Positions 1 through 9,200 of a stretch of DNA of 19,229 nt are shown here, piece after piece. The stretch's first letter is position 1. Each line of letters opens with the position of its first letter. The notes beneath the pieces are model-generated. The model saw only the letters and a list, made by a program, of their open reading frames with translations. It did no database searches and was not told the DNA's origin. Position numbers and translations under genes: made by a program. The DNA is from Sporisorium sorghi (taxonomy: Eukaryota > Basidiomycota > Ustilaginomycetes > Ustilaginales > Ustilaginaceae): the NCBI GenBank assembly GCA_023212695.1, contig JALCCG010000361.1:1-19229 (forward strand), read 5' to 3'.

Positions 1-73
<73 letters not shown>
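1..73. repeat. Poly(A) homopolymer, 73 bp, at left contig edge
   Basis: The window opens with 73 uninterrupted A residues before ordinary sequence begins. Nothing lies to its left, so the true length is unknown. With the 61-bp A run near the other end, it suggests that assembly stopped at homopolymers. It is not a telomere, since no TTAGGG/CCCTAA units are present. Confidence 0.9.
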
Positions 74-75
<2 letters not shown>

Positions 76-398
76 AGTGCTGGTCTCGGCTGAAAGTGCT
101 CAGAGAGTTGAGGCAGACGAGAGTGGCTGACAGGAGGTGGAGGAGCGTGAGGCAGAGGGAACAGCGAGTGTGCGCCTGTGTGGGTGAGAGGCGAATTGAG
201 GTGAAAGGAGAGAGGGGCCAAGCGAATGGGAATCGCAGGCACTGCATCAGAGCTTTGTGAGGCGAGCTTGAGCTTGTCCGCGTGAGTTGGTTCAACCTTT
301 TCGAAAACTCACTCGCTGCGCAGACAGCAATGCAGATCTGGGTGAGGAGGCGCTGAAAAACAGTCACGGCCAAATGAGCCGACGAACGAACGGGCGAG

Positions 399-420
399 CG
401 GTCGGTCGGTCGGTCGGTCG
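399..420. repeat. CGGT tetranucleotide microsatellite
   Basis: Five tandem CGGT units plus CG. Shorter copies of the same unit recur at about 1382-1393 (complementary ACCG form), 3721-3731 and 5067-5077, so this motif is scattered through the gene-free region. Confidence 0.85.
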
Positions 421-633
421 AGATTTTGGAAGAACTGAGACCTCTTTGGCGAGAGGAAAAATTTAGGGGCACATGGCCAGAGGGAATTTCTTTCCAGGTG
501 AACAGGACAAGCTGCAGCGGTGTCCTCTCGTCAGAATTTCGGACATGACTGAGCCAGTGCCACGGTTTGCGACGTCAATCAGTGTGCTCAGCGGAGCGCG
601 AGAGAAAGAGGCGGCATTTGTGGTTGCTTGTTG

Positions 634-678
634 CTCTCTCTCTCTCTCTCTCCCTTTTCGAAGACAGACAGACAGACA
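634..678. repeat. Adjacent CT and GACA microsatellites
   Basis: Nine CT units at 634-651 are followed 11 bp later by four GACA units at 663-678. These are simple sequence repeats with no coding context. They are likely to vary in length between strains. Confidence 0.85.
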
Positions 679-1463
679 GGCGTTCAGGTCCGGAGCTAAA
701 CCTTAGCCGTGCGCTGCTGCGCTGCTTCTGTCTAGCGAAGGCCTTGTCTCCGTTGTCAACCCTCAAGCTCTCACTCGCTCACTCAAAGTCATCTCTCTGT
801 AGACGAGACGGCCTCCGGCATCCTGCTCTTGTTCCCAAAGACCACTCCCGCATTGGCGACGTTGAAGCGGCACGGCAGGACGGCCACGGCTTCTGGTTCA
901 TTGAATCGTCACTGTAGAGTTGCAACCTCTTGGGTCCACTTCTAGCCCGCATTCGAGCCTCTTTGTTTGAAGCTAGCATGAGAAGTGATACTCACTGTCA
1001 TTCCGCCCTGTTTGCGGCTGGTTGACCGACGATGCGCAGATCCCGCCAACGCCACCAACGCATTCGCGCGCATTCGATCAACTCGCTCGTTCTGCCAAGC
1101 GAGCAAGAGTCACAGGCTGACATCAATGCCGGCTCTCCCTTTCAGCTTTTTTTGTGCCTCGCTTCAGGGATCATGTTGCTCGTCCTCGTTGCTCGGGAAT
1201 AAGCTCACCTTTTGTCCGGCGGCGACGAAGAGCCAAGCAAGGTTAGGCTCACACTTGGCTCTGATCAGAGGAATAGCCACCAAGGATCTCTCAATCTCTC
1301 TCTGCGCGCGTCTCGAAAGCTTTGAGCTTCTCGAACGGGGCAAGTGGGTGTCTATCTGAGAGTCAATGTCCGGGATTCAGAGGACCGACCGACGCCTCCT
1401 CCCGCCCTGTCAAGATGAGCGACCATTTGGCCCGAGGCAAAGTTTAGACAAAGAAGAAGAAGG

Positions 1464-1496
<33 letters not shown>
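1464..1496. repeat. Poly(A) tract, 33 bp
   Basis: An uninterrupted run of 33 A follows a short AAG-rich stretch. No target-site duplication was seen around it, so there is no positive sign that it is the tail of a retroposed transcript. Confidence 0.9.
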
Positions 1497-1497
<1 letters not shown>

Positions 1498-2496
1498 GTG
1501 GCGAAATTTACAAATCTTCCATTTCCAGAGACGCGCGGTTCAGAGCACATGAGCAGTCTTCTTGGTCTCGACGGTTTCAGAAAATCAACCGAGGAAGTTC
1601 GCGCTGCGCTGCCAACATTCTTTCAATTGAGCCTCACTGCTGCTTGACTCGACTCATGTAACGACGAGCGCATGCAGGAATGTGATGCGCAGTCTGCAGG
1701 GTCGAAGCTCTAATGCCGACACACACGAGGCTGGCGCAACCCACATCGTCGGTCGAATCCCGGCGCACTCTCGTTTCGAGTCCCACCCTGTCTATCTGAG
1801 AGCGAGATGGCATGTGGGTCATAAGGAAAAGCCGCATGCCAGGCAACAGAGCTAGTGCCGTTTCATTTGGGCGGTGCTTGTGGCCGCTGTGGAACTCACC
1901 CTTTGTCTCGGTCCTTTTGTCCTTCTTTTGTCCCAGTTGTAAGCGGCCTGGATCAGGCGTGAGAAGTGTATGGCGCACAGAGGGGTCAATGATGAAATGA
2001 AGCCCCAGCTGCCTCCCCACCAACTTTGACTGATGATGAAATCCACGTCTGTGTCGCTTCATCATGCGATGCTCTGCGCTCAAAAGGACCCTTTCTCATT
2101 GTTTTTCGCTTTCGCTTTCAAACCAGTGTTTGGCTCTGCTTGCTCAAAGATGCAGCTGCAGCTGCAGAGAGGGTTTTTTTTGAATTCGAACTCCGACTTG
2201 AAATCTTCTTGAGTTGTCAGTGTGAGGAATTTCCCCTCGAATTTCTGTACCAGACGAGCGACACTGGCCGAGTGCCTATCAGGCTCGTTTGACACAACCC
2301 TCGAATTTCGAGAAAGGGCAAAACGTTGAAAACTCCTTGTCGGTTCTCTCACCACCATCCCGACCGATCTCCAGCTACAGCTTGACAATGAAATCTCGAG
2401 CTCAACGTTCATGCTCCATCAATCAATTGAGTACGGTGAGGACTGCGGGATCAAATGGTATTGATCTAGCCGAGCAGATGAGATGCCAACGACCAA

Positions 2497-2515
2497 CTAC
2501 AGTCATTTACTGTAG
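2497..2515. repeat. Perfect inverted repeat, 7-bp arms
   Basis: CTACAGT at 2497-2503 and its exact complement ACTGTAG at 2509-2515 flank the 5-nt spacer CATTT. It could fold as a small hairpin in RNA or bind a dimeric protein. No gene is recognised nearby, so a role cannot be assigned. Confidence 0.6.
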
Positions 2516-2854
2516 CTGCTTCGCATGGTGACCCAGTTTCATCCTTGCTCTAGAGATCAGCCGAGAGGCGTTGCAAGCACCTTTCGGTCAATGGTTGGTG
2601 ACCAGCTTGGGGGCCCACCACCACGCCGTCGGCTGGGCGAGCAACGAGCCTACCTGCCCAAGCGCGGATTTCTCTCATTTACGTCAAGCAGGTACGACTC
2701 GGATCGCCAAGCGAGGTGTGACACAGCAACAGGGCTCTTACACACATGCATGACATTGCTCACCACGCTTCGAGTCGTTCTTTTTGATGACTTTTTGGGA
2801 TCCCAGCCGAACATGGACTTGCTCTTGAGCGCTCGGTGAAAATGCCTGGCTAAA

Positions 2855-2906
2855 TTGGAACTCCAAGGGGCGCCTTGGTGGTGGCGTAGATTCATTCACC
2901 CGCCAC
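2855..2906. repeat. Cluster of small inverted repeats
   Basis: Three short palindromic units lie side by side: TTGGA/TCCAA around 2856-2867, CCAAGG/CCTTGG at 2863-2878 with a 4-nt loop, and GTGGCG/CGCCAC at 2881-2906 with a 14-nt loop. The first two overlap and would be alternative folds. No T-run follows, so this does not look like a Pol III terminator. Confidence 0.4.
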
Positions 2907-3028
2907 ACGCTGCTGGCACGGGGTTAAGCTGATGCCATAGAATGGCTAGGGCCGAAAGCAGTCTAGAATGCCCACCGAGACACACCGAATGCTGGAGGCG
3001 AGGTGAGCCATTCACGTTTGAGACCCAC

Positions 3029-3366
3029 GCTAGCCCTCATCCGTGCTAGCGCCACTGCCGATGCGATGCATTTGGTGGATCAGAATGCGGCATGGCATGG
3101 CTTTTCGAGAACGGCCAGAGGTCGGCCTGGCAAGCCGTATGGTGTCCGCGCTAGCCAAGGCAAGGCTAGCAACGTCGCAGCGGGGCAAAGCATGAGCAAG
3201 CAGAGCAACGTTGATCCCTGCATCAGCAGTGCACCCGAGGGTCCTAAGCTCTAACTACTAAATCTTTCCTAAAGCAGGAGTGTAACCTGCCGGCCAACGG
3301 AGCATCCTCAACCGCTCTAGACTGCCGAACAACGACTTGACCAGGCTAAGCATATCCAAGGCTAGC
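3029..3366. repeat. Cluster of five GCTAGC palindromes
   Basis: GCTAGC occurs at 3029-3034, 3045-3050, 3150-3155, 3165-3170 and 3361-3366. A six-base site is expected about once in 4 kb. Other CTAG-containing sites (TCTAGA near 2548, 2961 and 3316) lie in the same kilobase. The flanking bases differ, so these are not copies of a longer repeat. Confidence 0.5.
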
Positions 3367-4468
3367 GAGCATCTCTTGCCGAGCGTGTGTGTGTTTGTTT
3401 GCCACGACTGGCAGTGGCAAATTGCTGCGACTTGGCCGGCCATCTGCGGGGCCTGGAGTCATTCCCCCGCTCGCTGAGAGGAGGGCTGCGTGTTGTCGGC
3501 CAGAGCTCGTTCCCAGCCTATGTGTGCGGCGCAAAAGGGATACAAATGTTTACACTGGGAGCGAGCGGGCCAAGGCCGAGGTGTGAAGCAGAGCAGTCCG
3601 CGGGAGTTGACCGTTCGCGGCATGACCAACGCCAAACAAAGGCTCGCGCATCTCGGAGCAATTTCACCTCACATCAAAGGCAGCCAACACCGCCGTGGAC
3701 GGATGGCCGAATCCAAAAGGGGTCGGTCGGCAGACACCGGGCTTGCGTGAGAAATCCTACGGCCGATTGTTGGCGGCATTGAAGCGTGAATCGTACGCTT
3801 GTCGAGTACAGTACCCACTCTAACAACAACAGAGAGCGCATGGCAGGCACGCATTCATGCCGACAGCCCGCCCCGAAACCCTCCGCTGAGCAACCGCAAA
3901 GGAGGCACGGCTTGGAAACAATACTGGCGCGGGTGTGCTTCCGCAGCGTCGAACGCCATGCCGGTCCAGGCTTTGTATTGTTCTCCTCCAAGAGCAGCAC
4001 ACACCCGCCCTGGGGGTTCGCGTTGGAACTCAGACCGGCCATCAAAGGAAGGAAGCCCGTGAATGGCCAACAGCCATCCAGCAAGGCGGATGTGCACGGA
4101 GCGACGTGGCGCTTGAGCGAAAGCCGCCCAAACACAAGCACGTCCGATGTGTCTACTTCGAGTCTCGACAGACAAGGCGGTTCGTAGACTGTCTCAAACG
4201 GTGATCGACTTCCGACGTGGCTATCACGCTGACGAGTGGAGCTGACACCACGTCGCTAAGCGTCGGTGCCATGGAAGCAGCGCTGACGTGGAATCGTCTT
4301 GGGCTGTGCACATCATACGGCCATGCTGGCGACGGTAGTCTTGGTCTTTCGGTCGCTTCTTCTCGGGCAGACGCTTCCCGATCCATTCCAGGGACGCAAA
4401 CTCGGGCCTCACTTAGCAGGCACCTCTCCCGCTTCGACCCCTTCCGCTACCCTGGGACATCCTCGGCG

Positions 4469-4484
4469 CACACACACACACACA
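4469..4484. repeat. CA dinucleotide repeat
   Basis: Eight CA units. A simple repeat in the gene-free region. Confidence 0.85.
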
Positions 4485-5831
4485 TGAACCCTCGTGGCTT
4501 TTTGTTTCGCACTCAGCTCGAACATCTGGTTCCTGAACCTTACCAGCTTGTCCTGAACCCTCTACGGTGCAAGACCATCCGACTGCAGGCGAAGGTGACG
4601 CTTCATGCCGGCCTATTCGCCGCGTTTGGCAGGGTCAGCAAATCCAAGGTTTGGATCCATTCCCGCCGAGACTTGGCGGAAAGAACAGCGGCGCAGTTCG
4701 GCCGTGCCTGAACGCGCGCGCAACGAAGAATCTCGAGTTCGGTGCTTGGCAGCAACGCGAACAACACCGCCCATTTTGCCCCTGCTACTCTAGATGCCGC
4801 GCAAAGCAAACAAGGAAGATGTGATTGGGTTTCATCGTGTTTGCTGAATGCAGGTCGCACTCGCACAATGCTCCGCGGGCGTTTAGCGAATTTCATGCAG
4901 TCGGCTGCCGCTTCCCGTAGCAGAGAAGGATGGGAGGAGCTCACGCGACCAGCGCAACGAAAGCATCAACTCATGCCGTTGAGGTTCTGACGAGATCTGC
5001 CGTGTCAAAATCCCGCTTGTCTTGTAGAACAGTCTACGGACAGTGACGGCGAGGTGGACCGACAAAGTCGGTCGGTCGCAGTCTCGCTCCTACCGCGGGC
5101 CGTGATTGGATCGGGTTGCGTCTCTAGCAGGAGACACACACTGTGCCTTTCTATTCAACCGCTGCTGCACCATAACGACGCTGCACAGACCTGTTCACAC
5201 ATACAGCCCTGAGCCGCGTAAAGGCTTTCCCTCTGTTGACGGCGTCGCTGCTGGGCGCAAGCTTGCTCCGAAGAGCACATTGGCGAGGTTGTTTTGTGTT
5301 GCTGCCCGAGTTCCGATCGTTCGGCAAACGCGGACGGCGAGCAACGTCGATGTTCCCCGACGACCTCATCAAGGGCGATGGTCCCAGCGAAGCGCTGTTG
5401 TCCCTCGCAGAACGCTCTGAAGAGTCGAAGCGAGCGACTTGCTCTCACATGGCCTCTCTCCCACAACCGAGAGCCAACGACATCATGCAAAACACTCACA
5501 CGACCGCCAGTCGACTTCGCTTGGATCCGGCGTCAACAAGGTGCGGCTCTGCTCGCTTCGTCACCTACAAAGGTGAGGTCAAGAGTCTATTGTTGTGCTC
5601 GGCTGTGCGGATGCGGTTTTTTTAGCTCGTGCGCAACCGGCAACCACCCTCGTCACTACGGCAATCAAGGGTAAAACGCCGGAGGTCTCGCTCTTACACT
5701 GGCACAGACCGCCTCGAGCCATCCGAAGCCTGCGACCGATGTCCTGAGCTGTACGAAGGTTGTATGACGCACGGCAGCGCTCGTTGCTGCACATGGCTCC
5801 CAGAACTCATTTCGAGAAGCAGGGAATAGCC

Positions 5832-5840
5832 ATATATGTA
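5832..5840 (+). promoter_or_regulatory. TATA-like element upstream of the tRNA gene
   Basis: The AT-rich string ATATATGTA ends 33 bp before the first base of the mature tRNA. In fission yeast, a TATA element at about this distance helps place TFIIIB on tRNA genes. Use of this one is inferred from position and composition only. Confidence 0.45.
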
Positions 5841-5879
5841 TGCAACAGGCGATCGTGGGGACAAGAAAGCGATCCGAAT

Positions 5880-5890
5880 TAGTTTAGTGG
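5880..5890 (+). promoter_or_regulatory. Pol III A box inside tRNA-Asp
   Basis: TAGTTTAGTGG matches the A-box pattern TRGYNNARNNG at every fixed position. It overlaps bases 8-18 of the tRNA. TFIIIC binding is known for the family and not shown here. Confidence 0.9.
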
Positions 5891-5909
5891 CTATGACGGC
5901 GCCTTGTCA

Positions 5910-5947
5910 TCTACGGATGAGCAAAAACGTTCTCCGCGCAGACTATA
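5910..5947 (+). other. tRNA-Asp intron, 38 nt
   Basis: It interrupts the anticodon loop between bases 37 and 38, where the tRNA splicing endonuclease cuts. GAC at 5941-5943 is complementary to the anticodon, which supports the usual precursor fold. The exact ends were set by requiring C38 and the GGCGC strand of the anticodon stem. Confidence 0.85.
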
Positions 5948-5960
5948 CGGCGCAGACCCG

Positions 5961-5971
5961 GGTTCAATTCC
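5961..5971 (+). promoter_or_regulatory. Pol III B box inside tRNA-Asp
   Basis: GGTTCAATTCC is an exact fit to the B-box consensus GGTTCRANNCC and forms the T arm. Confidence 0.93.
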
Positions 5972-5996
5972 CGGATTCGGAGAATACTTCTCGACC

Positions 5997-6017
5997 TTTT
6001 TTTTTTTTTTTTTTTTT
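5997..6017 (+). terminator. T21 Pol III terminator of tRNA-Asp
   Basis: A run of 21 T begins 14 nt after the discriminator base, followed by T5 and T7 blocks split by single C residues. Pol III stops at runs of four or more T, so this is far longer than required. Read from the other strand it is an A-rich tract downstream of the convergent Q-rich gene. Confidence 0.85.
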
Positions 6018-6229
6018 CTTTTTCTTTTTTTGTATGTGTGCTTTTTGCTGCCTCGATTTCTTGACACTTTCAGTTAGGTTCAGCCTCAACAACCTTCTGA
6101 ACAGGATGATGAGCTTATACATTGTGACCATCTCAGAAGAGGACAAGCGAGTCACACGATGCCAGAAAGACTGCGTTCCAAATGTTTATCAACTCTGAAT
6201 GCGTGTATAGCAGTGACAACCAAGCATCG

Positions 6230-9200
6230 CTACGGATCAGCCGCCTTGGCCACCTCCCCACCTGCCGCCGCCGTCGTCTTCTCATCCTTCGAGTCAGCCG
6301 CTGCATCACCGCCTGTCACCGGCGCGACCTTGGGCGGTGATGCCGCTTTGACCGCCTCCACTGCTTCACGCTGATCATCCTTGGGATACGAAGCGACGAC
6401 GACGGACGAGTCCGACTCTGTATCGCTGCCCGCTGTGTCCGCTGCGTCCAGTGCGCCTCGCGAGCTGGACGAGACGCTGCTTGTGCCCGAGTCTTCCGAC
6501 ACCGGTGCTGGTGCGTCTGCCTTCTTCGCTGCAGTTGTCTCGACTGCTGTAGAGACGCTGGTGGGAGCGGTATCAGCGGCAGCATCTGGGGACGCTTTGA
6601 CACCGCCCGCTGGTGCAGCCAACCCACTTGCCGCCGCCGCCGCCGCCGGCTTGCTCTCCGCCTTCACCACCGCTGCTGAAGACGGACCAGGCGCAGGCGA
6701 CTGCGTCGTCGACGCCCTCTCCGCCCTTCCTCCCACCGCCCCCATCATCTGCCTGCCGCGCATCGAGCTCTCCTTGGCATCGCTCCATTCCATCTCGTCG
6801 CTCGTATCCTCGCCCAGCGGATGGTGGCTCTCGTCCCAGCCCTCGATCTCATTATCGTTAATCCTTATACAATACGGCTCGTCCTCGAGCTCCTTCCTGT
6901 GCTCGGCCAGCCAGTCCGGGTCGAACAGCTGGCGGGGGAGCAGCTTTCCGTACAGCTTGATCGGGATGGGCAGGTCCACGGGGTCGTCGCGGCGCCAGCG
7001 CGCCATCTGCTTGCTCTTGCTCACGATATCCGCTTTATGATACGCACGCGTGAGGTGCTTGTTGCGCCACTTGGGCGTGACCGCCTCCCAGCCCTTGGCT
7101 ATCCTCAGCTTGCGCAGGCGCTGGCGCTTCCACTCGGACTTGGTGAGCCCGTGCAGGTCCTCGTCGCTCGCCGCGTCGTCCGAGTACGCACCCGGGATCA
7201 GCAACTGCTTCGGGATTGCATGCCGCAAGCGCCCAGCGCCAATCTCGCGGTTGCGACACTTGGTCTTGGCACGCTCGACGCCCCGGTACTTTTCGTGCTT
7301 CTCCTTGTCCTCCTTTTCGGCTTGTTGGCCGGTGCGTAGGGACATGCGGAACCCAGACCGCGCCGAATCCATCAGGTCCTTGGCCACATCCTCCAGGTGG
7401 TCCCGGTCGATCGTGCCCGGCACAATGGCGTACGCGTCCGGCTTCGCCTCGACCTTCTTAGAGCCCTCGGTGACAATGGCATCGATGAGCGATTGGTTGG
7501 TGCGGTAGAAGTCGCGACTGGTGAAATCGACGTGGAAAATGTGCGTCGTGATGGGCGGTTGCGCCACTGCACCCGGCGGGAGCGAGGCGAGGATCTGCTT
7601 CTCCTCTTCCGTCAAATGCGGATTAGGCACCCACTCGGCCACCTTGTACGTGTTGCGAAGCTTGCGGAACTCGTCGGTTCCCAACCAGCGGTAGAGATGT
7701 TCCCTCAAATCGCGCAGCAGCTTGCGATTGCGATAGCGCTTGTCGCCTTCCTGTCGCAGCCCGACGCCGAGCGTGGGGATGCGTTTTGACGAGTCGGACG
7801 GACCGGCTACGTTGTTCGGGTTCGACGAGGGAATGCTGCGGTCGAGATGGCTAGTGGCGGCCGAGGTCGAGGTCGAGGCTTTCGCTGAGGCACCGTGTGG
7901 TGTCGCGGCTGGATGACTTGCCCGAGCGCTGGCGCCATCCGACGCATCAGGTGTCTGAGAAGACGGCTTGGCCGAGCCCGCCTCCGCATTGGCATGATGC
8001 GAAGAATTGGCGGCTTTGGATCGACCCTGCTTCCTCTTCTTGCGCGCCGGCTCCGAAAAAGGCTCGCTGTTGTCCATCTCGGGACTCTCGTCGCGGCCAA
8101 GGTCGGGAGAGCGCCGGTGCTGCACCTGGGTGGAAGGCTTGCTCGAATCTTCTCGTTTGCGACCGCCATCCACAGGAGCATCGAGCATCTGCTGTGCCAC
8201 GGAGCCCAGGCCCAAAGCTTCGAGCATGGTCGGTGTGATCCCCAGCGAGGTGAGCGCTGCGAGCGCGGCAGCGTTGGTGAGCGGAACTCCATTTGGCAAG
8301 AGCTGTCCTGCTGCCGTTTGATGGCTGTTGAGTCGGTTACCGTCCATGTCAGTCACGCCTCCGCGAGATTGCTGCTGCTGTTGCTGCTGCTGCTGCTGTA
8401 TTTGCGGCAATCCTTGATTCAAGAGTGCCTCAAGACCTTGCATCGAGTTGGGGAAAGGTGCATTTGCGTTGCCGTTGGCAGCAAGCGACTGGAAGAGAGA
8501 CAGTGCGCCCGTGCGGTTGGATGGGTCTGTCGACGGAGAGAGGTACTGGGCGAGCAGGGCGGGCAAGGAGGGCTGCCGGTTCTGTGCACCTGGGCCCTGC
8601 TGACCATTTGCACGTCCTGCCACATCGTTCGGAAAGGCGCCGTTGAAGCCACCGGGAGCGCCACCAGGAGAGTCGGTGTTGCCTGGGCCGTTCAAGTTGA
8701 ACATGGCGTTGGCATGAGGGTTCTGCTGGAAGCCCATGCCGAGGTCGAAGGGCAGCCCTCCCGCATTCGCTTGCTGTTGTTGCTGTTGCTGCTGCTGCTG
8801 CAGCTGCGGTCCGAAGCTGTTCAGGGCCGCAAACAGGTCCTGTCCGGTCGCAGAGGCTTGGCCAAGCAGGTTGGCGCCCGCACTATTGAATAGCCTAGCC
8901 ATGTTGTTGTAGGCCGGCGAGTTGGACAAGGCACGAAGCTTGTTCACGCCCTGATCGAGCTCGGCAGCGAGAGTCTTGGCTGCGCGTTCGATCATGGCCA
9001 CGACGTTGCGGATGTCGGCTCGGTCGGCTGGTGTGGCCTGTTTGGCGTCGTGGAGCGACTGCGAAAAGGTCGAGACTAAGGAGCGAGCGTCGGACAGAAT
9101 GGAGGCATGTTCTTGAAGGAGCGAAGGCTGAGGAGCACCGAGAGCAGCTGGATTCGATCCAAGCAACTGGGCGATATTTGGCGGCGGCTGTTGCGACTGT

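Larger units (their letters stand above)
74..5830. other. 5.8-kb region with no recognisable gene
   Basis: I read both strands and see no protein I recognise. The longest open frames are about 130-165 codons, overlap one another in several frames, and are rich in Arg, Ser and Cys as expected of chance translation. None shows a known motif. No tRNA B-box, 5S rRNA, transposase, reverse transcriptase or long terminal repeat was seen. The content is simple repeats (A33, CT, GACA, CA and CGGT runs), a few short hairpins, and a local excess of CTAG sites. It could be the long promoter of a gene beyond the left edge, a long non-coding RNA, or degraded sequence. The sequence alone does not decide. 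Confidence 0.6.
5873..5982 (+). tRNA. tRNA-Asp: tRNA-Asp (anticodon GTC) with 38-nt intron
   Basis: The gene folds into a complete cloverleaf once the intron at 5910-5947 is removed (72 nt mature). The acceptor stem is seven perfect pairs, 5873-5879 with 5975-5981. The D arm is 5882-5897. The anticodon stem GCGCC (5899-5903) pairs with GGCGC (5949-5953). The loop has T33, anticodon GTC at 5906-5908, A37 and C38. The variable region is 4 nt, as in Asp and Glu tRNAs. The T stem CCGGG/CCCGG closes loop TTCAATT. The discriminator base is G (5982). GUC, C38 and G73 are known eukaryotic tRNA-Asp identity features. The intron starts after base 37, the usual eukaryotic site, and carries GAC (5941-5943), which can pair with the anticodon in the precursor. 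CCA is not encoded. The D stem is weak, with a T-T mismatch at its inner end. Confidence 0.95.

Noticed and set aside
1..73. Telomere at the left end
   Set aside because: Pure A without any TTAGGG or CCCTAA units.
1741..1765. tRNA-like B-box near 1750
   Set aside because: GGTCGAATCCC lacks one T of the T loop, and no acceptor or anticodon stem can be built around it.
3387..4711. Three successive plus-strand frames of 131-164 codons
   Set aside because: Frames overlap others on both strands, lie in different phases, and have no domain or codon signature. They are typical of chance in GC-rich DNA.
7895..8893. 332-codon plus-strand frame opposite the Q-rich gene
   Set aside because: Its poly-Leu runs are simply the antisense of the CAG/CAA tracts. 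The minus-strand frame is far longer and has a coherent domain layout.
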